Shown piece by piece: positions 14,501 through 26,500 of a stretch of DNA of 64,000 nucleotides. This DNA comes from Paragonimus westermani (taxonomy: Eukaryota > Platyhelminthes > Trematoda > Plagiorchiida > Troglotrematidae): assembly GCA_008508345.1 (NCBI GenBank), contig QNGE01001709.1, forward strand, positions 85,058 to 149,057. The letters are read 5' to 3'. Each line of letters begins with the position of its first letter. The first letter of the stretch is position 1. Both the position numbers and the translations under genes were made by a program. The notes beneath the pieces are model-generated. The model was not told where the DNA came from and did not search any database. It worked only from the letters and a program-made list of their open reading frames with translations.

Positions 14501-17500
14501 CGATGAGTCTGCAGTCGCTAGCCATTCTGAACGGACACGAACTGACAAAAAGAGAGGAAATAAAGCGTAGATTGGACCTGATCATGTCACGGTTGAGGGA
14601 TATTCCGGAATCCGATAAACATCCGGCAGATGTCCCAGAATGTTCAGCTGCACTCCCATCCACTCACTTAGCAGAAGATAAAAAATTATATCAGTCAGTT
14701 GACTATCGAGAGGATCCATGGAAAGATTCCGTTCTTTCTATGCCATTCGGTTTGCGAACCAGTGTTCATTTTCTTTCTCGATCAACTTCGTTGCAATCTA
14801 CGGATCCGCTAATGATCAGTACTCCGGACAAATGCATCGAGTACACTGTTGGCAGTGGTCAGTTACAAACATTGAATCCGGAACAGTATATAGTTATTCG
14901 CTCAGACGCCGTGCAAATGCGACTACCACCGATACCCACGTTCACAGCTCAGCCTTCCAATCGAGCGAATGTAGTTGCTAATCTACTGGCTTCTGGTCGA
15001 CTGGATGTTCGAAGTAGGGCGGCAACGATTCTGTTAAACCTGGCTTCTGGTCGTTCTCCTGTGGATGGACTGCGATGCCAGAACGCATCGAACAGTAATG
15101 GAGAAGATTCTTGTGGCAAGTCAAATGTTTTTACATTACACGGTTTATACCCTATTAAATGTAAGGTCACATCAGCTTTGGGAACTCCATCAGGTCTGAT
15201 GGTTCGGAGTTCGAGTTGCACACAATTTACCGTACAGCTGCCTTCGCGGCCTTCTCTGGGTAACGGGCATCAGGTAGACTATTGTCAACAATGGTAGCGC
15301 TGTATGCTTTTTGAAAAGCTGTTCCACCAGATAATCATTTTTGGTCAGAAATTGATGTGGGTTTTATCACTCAGCAGGCGCGGTGTCAAACTACATCATT
15401 ATCAGTTAGCCTCATTTTTACATGTGCGCACTCTCTGCTCAGTATCGATTGTTTAAGTGTCTTTTAACCGATCACCAGTAAACATTTTACGAATAAACTT
15501 CCATACGTGAGAATATTTCACTCTGAGTTCCTCCACACTTGAAGCCATACCGGGAGCATCCTATGCTGATGCGATGTTTGAATAGGTGTGAGTTCTTCTC
15601 AAAGAAATATAATCTTTTCACATCGAGCTGACTGGAATCGCGTCGAGTCAAAATGACTAAATAATAGATGAATGGATGAAAGGTAATTGGTAAACTTTTT
15701 CCAACTCGTCGTTGTTAAGGCGTAGGAAAAACAAACTGTTTTATTCATTTCAGGCAAGTGAAGTATGAGCCAGTACAGCCACCTTAATTTACAAGTCTAG
15801 ATCGAGAAAAACATATCTCGTATACACGTATTACCTTACTGGCAGAGCGTTGCAGCTTATTCTCATCATCACTTCACTAAATTGTGTGCATCCGAAATTA
15901 TTATGTTATCTGTCAAAATGACCCTTCATCAGTATGTGACGGTCAGCAATAACGTTACATAGTCGTCTCCGTTCAGGCTGCCATTAAAGTGTTAATTTCC
16001 TCTCTGTCGGGGTGAAATTACTATTTGGGGCTTGAAAGAGCCTCATTTAGCCTCAACACGCTAATCATTTACACGAAATCCATCTGGTGGCTTACGGTTT
16101 CTCACGCGTAGCCATAGGTGTACATCAAACAAGCAGTTTGTTCAGAATTCAGTAATAGACACTGGTTTGAGATAATGAAAATTTGACGGACTTTTCGATT
16201 TGTACAGTGTCAAATGCAACGGTATGTAATCAACAATGATATAAGCTGCAATTACAAGTTGCTAACATCTGGGATGTAAATTTTAATCAACTACACGAAT
16301 TCATATTTGCCATTTTTGCGCATTCTGACTTTTTGCTAGTTCATGGAAGGTTTTGCATGTAAACATTTCACCTAGTTTAGGAATTGCAAGTTTTAGACGA
16401 TGCTGGAGCGTAACAGGTGCACATTTTTTCAACTTTAAAGGCACAAATAGCCCATCGACAGTTTCACAAGCCTCCAGCATCTCGTCCACTCAATGTGACT
16501 CAATACAGAGTTTCAATACTGCGTACTAAGCCTGTGAAAAACACAGGTATGTTCTTGTGTATACTTGAATATTATTACTCTGCCTAAATAGGAACATTTA
16601 TCTTCACATATTTTGTACTTGAGGAAATTGTTCAAATGCAATCCACATTGAAAAAATAGACACGAACTCCCTAGAAACTCGTAAGAAAATGACATTTTTC
16701 CCACACTTATGTGTGACCGATAAGAGTTTATCGATTAGAGGAGAAATCCTGGGAAAATAGTCAAACTTAGACAATAAATTCAAACAGAGATACAGCTTTT
16801 GGCTGCCTTGGTTTAGGATAAAATTGAATAGTTCATATTTCCGATATCATTTTTTGTAGGAATTTCCAATCCGAAGTGACTGCTGTATATTAGATATGAA
16901 AACAAAGAAGCACTGATGAATTTGAAAAAAGGTTGCAATGCGGACCTTGGCCACTGAATGTATTTTTAATTTTCTTTAGTACGGAATAGTTAAAGGTTTC
17001 GTTCTTCAGCTGTTGAAACACATCAATCAGCCGCGGTTGACCTGTGAACCAGTAAACCCTGATCACTATCCCGAAGGAAATCCAAACACACCTTGCAAGC
17101 ATGTAGTTCCACTGATTATCAGCGGAGAGGCAGACGGCTGCGAATAAGTTTAAGGATGGTAACACAGGTATCCGCTCATGATACCACATACCATGCTCAC
17201 CAGAAGTGCGGAAAAGCATGCTACTTACTCTCCTTACTTGTCACACTTCGGTTATATATAATCTGATCCCATTCAGCTTATGAGATGCTTGTGAAGAACG
17301 GATTCGACTTTAGTAATGAATAAAAAAGGACATTTCTTGAACTCCTTATGTCTAAGTTCAAACAATCAATATTAGTGTTTACAGCAGCTGAACAAACAAC
17401 CAGGTTGCAAGTGAGGGCAAAGTAGCATCTGTAAGACGAAACGGGGACTTACTATTAACTGCTACAACATCTGAATGTGGGATACATTGGTGGATCTACT

Positions 17501-20500
17501 CAGGTACATGTCCCTTGATTCTGATGGCAGAACATTTATCCATCCTGTCAGTGCAACTTTCTCGGTAGTCACACGAGAATTATTAAGTATTACGTGATTT
17601 GTCTCTGGCAGGTTAATATTTTCTGTTGGAAGGCCAAAGTAATCTAATGTAGGACTCAGCATGACAGTGGTGTTTGTCAACCTCAACGGAAAGACCACTT
17701 ATTTGATAGTTCACATCACCGTACTACCATCTTGAAAATGTTGTTCATTGAAATCGGAGCGTTATGGACGACCGAATGTGCCTGAGGATTTGCGCATGAT
17801 AATTCAGTCATGCTTAGGACAGGGTCAAGGACGCAGTTGCCTCGTGAAAAGTTAACCACGGTTGAAATCCCGAAATTGGCAAAGAAATAAACTACTGACT
17901 AGCTCCTGCCAGAACAAAACTCAAAATTAGTGCCTCTTTCCGGACTGGGATAGCGGAAATGGTCATGGAAATCCTAAAGCTACAAGTAACTGCGAGTGAA
18001 GTTCAGTCTACACTTATATTTAACTGGGTAAGTCAGAGGAGAAACAGTAGAATAAGGGTGCATTTCGCCCACTGTCATCAGTCTTAAAAGTGTGACCAGA
18101 GTGAAGACCAAAAACACGGAAGCTCTAATGAACTGGTTGAAATTAGAAATCTAACTGATCTCTTAGTGATATTCACAGCTAAAGACTGTCGGTCGGTTGT
18201 TTTCGAGGGCAGAGAATCGCATGTTGAATTCTGGTCACTATGACGTCAGCATATTTGAAAACCTGTGAACTGTGAACATTCAGCATGACCTCAAATAACA
18301 ATGTGGTACCGACGTTGTAACTTGGGGATGGTAAGAGCTTCGCAATGGAACAAGTGGCGTTGCTTCCTCACCCAGTGTTACCACTAAGAATTAGGGTGAC
18401 GAGCCTCAGCTAAATTTGAATAAGCTTCTTGGCCCTGATTTTGAACGTTATTTTCTGTTCTACCGATAAGAGTGTTTTCATAACTGTCAGAAAACCTATT
18501 ATTTTGTTTGTTTTTACCTTGGCTAAAAGCACTCTAATCGTAGGTGAGAGTGTGACGTGTTTCGGCTTAATGTAAGCATGTTTCAAGCTGTTATTCACTA
18601 TCGTTTCAAAAGGGTATATCAGGCTGTCCCTTTTTGAACGGAGTATGATGCTAAGAGCTGTTTTAAAAACCACCACAGCTGCACGTTTCGAAGGAGTAAG
18701 TTTAGTCCACTGCCAAATAAAACTATCCGAAGAGCTTCAGTTAACAGTGATTGCTTAGCCTGTAGGATACCTATGGGGAAAGTACTTGACACTCCATAAA
18801 ACACCACAAGTACTGAAGATTTTTTTACGTATGGTAGAAAAATCATAAAACTCGTGTTGTTCTGTTAATGTTGGTTTGCTTAACATTGAACCTTCAGTAG
18901 GTCCATTTCAGCGGCGTCAAATCAAGATGTCCAAGAAAGGTATTTTCATGTTATTTAATCGTAGGTTGTCGTAAACCCAGTTAAGAATGAATGTCATTCA
19001 GTTCGTAACGGTTTATGTTGATAATCCTCACCTCCTCCTTGTTTTGGAACCTTCCAGGTTGATCATTACTGATATGTCGGTCAAAAGATAGTAGCGTTCA
19101 AAGGCTCATCACCGCCAAGATCTGATAACAGAAGACCCAATTTCCATATAAGTGTATATATATACCACGTTGAGATTGATAGTTTAGTAGTTTACAACTA
19201 GCCAGGAGTCAAATGAATGCTCCGAACCAAAGAATAATAAAGGGGTCAAAGCCCCGTTAGACACCGGCTTGAGAAAATTGATAACCTGCATAGTTATCGC
19301 CTCTAAAGGAGACACGAAATACACAATTAAACTAGCCAAATTGTTGAAGGATTTTTGCTAGGGTTCGATTGTCCAAACAAGACTAGTCCGATAATTTCAC
19401 ATCACAACGGATAATGCGACTGCTATCTGATTGCGCGTTTCAAAACCATAACCATAAAAGTCCATTTTAGTCTTCGGCTTCTTGGGGTCACAGGTAAGTT
19501 TATTTTAGCAGTTACTGGTCAATCACAATCAACCTAGATCGTTTGTGGTCTAGCCAGATGAAAAAACACAGCTTACCATGTCGTGCAGACAAAATAGTTT
19601 GACTCACCAACTGAAGACGTGTAGACCCAACATGGAAATTAGTAAATTGGTGCATGAGATAACAGCCGCAAACAATTGCATAAGTGTTCACAGTGTCTAT
19701 GACCAGGCAAGCAAAATCTACCAAGCATAATCAACAAATTTAATTCATGACAGCCTCATGCTTGATTAAGTCAACCGCCAACATTCTTGATGAACCATGT
19801 CGGGAATTACAAACGCTTTGTTGGAATGCACAGAACTCAGCGCAATCATCTCAGATCGTGGACGTTGAACTACTTGACCTACTGACCGCTTATCGACGCA
19901 TTAGGAATTGGTTCGGCCTAGGTGGAGGAGGCTATCACAAGACAGCAATAAGAGTTCGGTTACATCTTCCTGCGGAAATTACCCACTTTCCAAGCCATAG
20001 AATGAAACAGGTAAAATTTAGGTATCACACATTCTTCAATTTGATGACGGAGAAGAAACAAAGATTATAATGGTATTTGAGGGCTACGCATGTCCTGACT
20101 AATATAGCCGTTATCTATCTAGGTAAAAGACGATGATACACTTTCACCCAGTTGGGACAAACGGACGCCCAGGAACTGTGTGTGATAATGGTGGGGCTGC
20201 AATCCAGTCAGTCTGCACTTTCCTGTACTTCGAATAAACCAACCCAACAATTCGAAATGTCTAACAAATTATCCGTGTACAGTAAAGTGTCTAAGCTGAG
20301 CAAATTCGGCCACAATCTCGTAACAGGATAAAGAACACGGGGGAAGAAACCGAGCATGGTGGTCATTGGGAATCTCAAGCACCTATTTTGAAGTGGCTTT
20401 GATGACAACTTCGAAGAAGTGAAGACGGTACACAATTGTCAAACACCTGGAAATCTGCTAAACAATCGTGGCCACTTTGGATAGATTCCCACTTAGAAAA

Positions 20501-23500
20501 CAGCAGGGGCAACAGATTTACGATACGAACAACCGAACTGATAGTAGCCCGGGATCTGAGAAGTATTGCGGTTGTTGATCGATGTCCCAAGACCTTTCCA
20601 CGATGAAAATGTGAACCGATATCGTCACCATGGCTGAAGTGCATTGTTCTATATTTCGTTTCACGGGATTTGACGAGACGACGTAAACGTGAGAATTATG
20701 ATTCCTACGCTTTGTGCCAGGAAGACAAGACAACAGCACGTGGTAAGAGGACAAGACAAAACTCTTCCTGTCACGACTTCTTGGTTAAGTTTTCGGCGGA
20801 TACCTACATATCTATGTCACATTTTGTCGCGCTAAGCCAATTTGTATTCTTTCGCTTTTTTCAAACAACTGCATACCTGGTGACCCCTCAATCCCTTTAA
20901 TGCGCAAGCACCAGAGGCTTAACTAATTCATCGCTCGTGGTCGAAGTCGGCCAGAATGATTGTGGTTCAAACGCCGAGGTTTCGATGCATGAAGGATACA
21001 ATCCACTATTCGCCCTCCAAACACCATTAAAGCTTGCCACCTTTAATATTCGAATACTTATGTAAATTAGTCAACAGGAAGCTCCTGCATGCAGTTTAGA
21101 GACCCTCGCCAGCGATACACGTTGTCATACTGAAATACGGTTTCGAGATTCTAGGTCGGTACTATATCTCCAACGCCTACCAGACATTTCATCGTGTAGA
21201 TACAATGTACACATACCTGAAGACATTGAGACTCAATCCAGTAGACAAGGCGGAGTTGAAATTGCACCAAACGCATAAGCAGATAGGGCGATAATTGACT
21301 GTATCCCCGTCAATAGCCGCTTTTGAAATCTCCTACTCGAAGGTACAGTTCCAGCATCGAGAGGCATCTATCACAGGCACCATCTGTTCTTTGTGCCATA
21401 TGCTCACAAAAAATTAGTTCAGGCATAGTCGAGGATGATTTTTATTACCAGCGCCCTAATCTTCTACACATCGCGTGGTGTACGTACATTGTACTAGTGG
21501 CTAGAACCTTGGACGCTCAAGAAGGCAGACTAAGCGCTGACGAAGGTGACTTGGGTGGTCCACACTCTTACGGTACTCGTCGAACAGACAACGGTGAACG
21601 TTTGTTGCAGCTGTGTGCTAATAACAGTCTATTTCTGGCAAGCATTGAGTTTCGACGTTGTAGGTGTCACTACGCCAACTGGCGACCTCCATCGCCGAGT
21701 CAGTCGTGAACACAGTTTGACGACACGGCAGTCATCTGTCGGTGGCGTCAATCTGGAGCACCTGCGTGGTTTCCAATTTTGCACTTTTATGTACCAAATT
21801 CACTTTGCGTTTCGATGGGAGGTTACTTAGCCGTCAACAACCATTTGGTGTATCTAAACTAGCAGGACCACGGGCACTTTACGTCTACAAGTGTATGCAT
21901 GCCCCTAGTCTAAGTCTCGACCTACCAGACGATATTGAAGCGCTATGGGAACATATACGATGTGCAATGAATGAGTGCAGTACTGTCTCGTGCGGTACTA
22001 CTACTCGTTCAGCTGCCAACTGTTGGGTCTCCATGCGAACGCTGGAACTTCCTGACGCTCTTGAGAATGTTCCACTCAGCAGTGAGTACAGCTGTGCCTG
22101 CAAGGCTACGCGCGTGGAACTCGAGGCAACTACGAGGGCATAATGAGGTCTGGTGGACGCAACACGTTTTCTAGATGGCACAAGTGGCTACTGCCAGGAG
22201 CTCTTGGGAGCTTTTGCATCTCATCCGAGCCATTAGTTTAGTAGCAAGAAACTAGATGTAAGCGAGGTGATCTGCGAAACCAGTGATGAGCCTGTTCATA
22301 ACTTGCAACGACGCTTAGGACGCTGGGCTGAGCACTTCCAACAGAAGTTCAACTGGCCACTCACGCCACTGGCTAGGCCTTCGAGCTCTGTCTGTGCTCT
22401 TTGGTCGGTTGACGTTCCTGCGCCCTCGAAAACAAAAGCCTCACTTGAGATCAAGTTACTGAAACATCACAAGGCATCCGGTCCGGAGGAATTTCCTCCT
22501 GCTCTTCTTACATAGGGGAGCTCTTTCGCCGTAGAAAGGCTGGCAGCTTTGTTCTGGAAAGCTTTGGTCAATGAACCCGTTCAAATCATTTGAGTTCGAC
22601 AAACCTTGCCCCCTTTTTCACAATGGGCTTACACACTCCGTGTGCAAATCACAGTGAGTTTAGTCTGACCCTTATTGCGTCGAAGTTGTCCAGTCATTCT
22701 ACTTAATTCACTAAACGACTTGCGCGAGAAACAATCCGTGAGGAGCACGCTGGGTTTCACCCTGGCCGTGGCTGCATTGGTAACATCTTCACATTTCGCT
22801 GGATGCTTGAACTCCGTCGCTCATAACGGATGGCCAACAGTTACCGTCCTTTTGCACATCAGAGGCGCATTCGATTCGGTTGACATAGCTGCACTGTGAA
22901 ACTGTTTATCGAACAGGGGTTTTCTTGAGAAGTATGTAAACATCCTCAAGGCAGTTTACTGTCAGTCAGGGATGTCCAGCCTCCTTGTTCCTACTCAACT
23001 TGACAGCAGTGGAGATCCTAAGGTGTGCCCTGACAGACTACGAACATGATGTGGATTTGCAGCCGGACACTCGACTCCTAGATGTACAGTATGCAGAAGA
23101 CGTCTCCCTAATCTGTAAAGGCTCACAGAACATCTCGTACAGATTAGACGCTTCCATTGGTCAGTTTGGTAGTCTTTGCAATTTCCAAGTGCGAGGTGCT
23201 GTTACAAGATTGGTAGGACTCTGTGCCTGCTCTCAACCTCAGTGATAAGTAGTTGGATGTAGTCGAGAAGTTTTTGTGTCCTAGGAACTGTATCAACGCT
23301 AGTGGGATGTCTGAAGAGACCGTAAATCGCATAACAAATGCTCGGATGCTAACAACTTAACCATCTGTGGCATCGAAATAATCTGTCTTTATATGAAAGA
23401 CCAAGTGTACAATACCACCGTAAGAGCAATCCTATTGTGCGGCTCCAAAAAATGGTCGATTCGCGCGGAGATTACTTATAGCGCCTGTTTTCGACCATCG

Positions 23501-26500
23501 GTATTTCCGAAACATTAGCAGCGTGCGGTGATAACACCGTGTCAACAATGACAAAGTTCGTCACCGTGTCTTCAGTACGAATAAACCCTGTCGACTCGTA
23601 AGCATACTAATCCCGTTTCACACGCTTCTTTGGTCTGACGACAAGTTGTAAAAATCAACTCACCGCCTGCCAAATCTTGCTTTATTTACGAGTGGTGGGT
23701 TAGGCCTGATTTGGCAGCCCGGTGGTCGGCGTATGACTCGGGTTCGGGGTATGAAGGCACTTACTTCAAAGCTTGTCTCAATAGGGTGCTCCAGGCTTCC
23801 TGGGTGGGGTCCGAATGACGCTGAATACCTGCGGTTTAAGATACTGTCTGATATGGTGAAGACCAGAGGTCAATGGCGCTCGTGTTGCGAATTTCTATCC
23901 GTATGATTGTAACTTTTTTTATTCCCTCGCACTTTTTTCCTTCTTTACCTTGCGCACTACTTTCTTTCTTCTCATACTGTTGTTTTTACGTGTTATTTAT
24001 ATGCCCTGTACATAAGTCTCTAATCAATTTACAACTGATATTTCGTCTGATCCGTAAGGTACTTCCATTTCGTTCTATCAATTTGCCACGGGAGAATGCA
24101 TCCATTTTATGTGTTGATCCTTCAAAATCATTTTAGCAATGGATGTCGCTATAGGTGCGGATTAGGGACTTCGCAACCGTTTCTGAGTCACTTCCACTTC
24201 TAATAAAGGTCCCCTACGAGCACCTTGACTGATCACTGGGCTTACCATGCGTAACATACCTGATTACGACCACTTGAATTTTTGCTCAGTGTGTTGATTA
24301 GATTTTTCAACTCGGTGATAACTTCGCTATTTCCCCATGTCGTTTCCATAACAAAATATCCCTGTCTCCTATACTCGGAAGAAACAAGGTGCTTCGCCAC
24401 TGTCTTCAAGTATACAAAACAACCATGCTCTTAAGTAAGACTAGTCTATTTACCTTCTCTCTCCTTAATTCCAGCGTACACTTCAATCCAGGTGGATTTT
24501 GCAAATAGTTCACTAGCTGGCGAAGTCCATTTCTGTCGAAGACGTACAGATTCTGCGGTACACACATCACTGCTGCAAGCTCTCACAACTATTACAAATG
24601 TCGGATTACTTTGTTAGTGTTTCATTATGAACAACTCCAAGCAGATGCTACCGATTTGCAAACGGTTGATCCCAGTGACCATCAGCGAAGTTGTGGACAG
24701 CTGTTTAGGCCTAGTTGCGTCTCAGCAGCACCACACATGCCAGAGAATCGGATCCATACTAAAATCTACCATCTATTCACGGGTCGTGGGTTCGATTCTC
24801 CGGCGTATATAGTGCTGATAAGACCCAGGTGTTCACCAGTTCGCTGGTGATCACTGGAACCAACCGTTTGCAATAACCTTTTTTCAACCTCTTATGAGGC
24901 TGTGGTGGATGCTTGTTTACAGGCCAACCAAAAATGGCTGATCGATTTCAGCTTCGGAGCGAAAGGAAGCGTAACGGCTAAGGAAACTAATACTCCCGAT
25001 TATTAGTTGCTGCAATCTGGTTGCTGTAATAAGCCCTATCCTGCATTTACGGGAGCGTGGTTTGTGAGCAAATGAGCTGGAACCATGGTGTCATGTTGGT
25101 ATAAAAGATTATTTCAAAACGCAGAATACCATACGAGAGAGTGGTATTTCAAAGTAAGTATAACGCACATTTCATTGCAGCCCTCACAGTTAGCTAAGCC
25201 TTTTGGGTGAAAGTACTGGACTTAAGCCTTACTCTTACCAAGGTTCACTAGTTCCACAAGTCTTCGTCCGGATCGTGTTTGTGATTGATGCGGTTAATGC
25301 AACACCAGTAACCTTATGATAAGAATGACCGAACGGATACATCCACACAATTGACCACAATCTAGTCAGAACTTTCCGAAAGGACAAAAACTAAGGCGGT
25401 CTGTTCAATTCAAGCGAAAATCCTGTGGTCAGGAAATTAACAGTTATGATGAAACCCCCAGCTTCGTTGATCCCCAAAAATAATTAGCGAGGTTCAGAGA
25501 TTTAAATATATATAATAGTTGAACGACTGCAACGTAGTCAGGTTTTGTCTATGACTACGTTAGGAAGTTGGTATTCATGCGTTAGACGACTGCAACATTT
25601 ACATAAATAGTGTGCGACGTACAAAACTGCAACAGTCTACTATCCACGATTCACACTTGGTACTATATGTATCATTCAGTCTCTTCATTTGTAGGCACAC
25701 AAATTGTGGTTTCAAACCTTTGCAAACACAACCCTGTTTTAATGTCCAATCAGCAATGTACAATGAAGAAGAGAAGAGGCTAATATAATAAACACCTTTT
25801 TCTTATTTGTGATGACACAGTTTGACTGAAGTGCCAAAAACGTGCAAACGAAAGTTCGATGGATTTCAGTGCAACAAGTGCTGTTGACTTCTGAACCCAC
25901 TCCGGCGTGACACCAAGGTGTAGCTAGGAGAGAAGCGTTTGTGTCAAAAGTTGACTAAAAATAAGTTTAAGTGGTTAACTGTACTAGAAACATCAGTTAG
26001 CTTTCACAGCTGCAACAAAAATCATGTCCTTCATAGGACAAGGCAGCTTACAAGTTCATCTTTTGGAGAGGTAGAACGTTAAAGAGACGAATAACTGCCT
26101 CAAATGTAGGGTATATGCCAGCTACTCCCGACTGGTTGCGGATTGCATAAATCTCGCGATAAAATTATAGGGTATATAATTGCATGTACCACTGCCTAAT
26201 GTTGACAGTTAGAGTGGGGTACTTAGGAAGGCTGTGTTAAACTCTGTGTGGATGTCAAGCACAGTCACGACAAAACTGTCCACTGCAATACCATAAGAAC
26301 AATGGAATCGAGTTGGATGTACACAGCACCTACAAGCCAGGTACTTTTAGAAGTGTCAGTGAAACCATGTCTGTTAGAAAGATCACAAGGCTGACAAGAA
26401 CTGAGTATTAATCGTGATGACATCGAGTGACAGGTAATATCCACCGCGTGGAAAGCGCTGTGAAACATAAAACCGTGCGACATATAACCCCTGAGAATAA

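Noticed and set aside
24779..24800. B-box-like GTGGGTTCGATTCTCC suggesting a tRNA gene
   Set aside because: No cloverleaf with acceptor and anticodon stems could be folded around it, and the possible A box is too far upstream.
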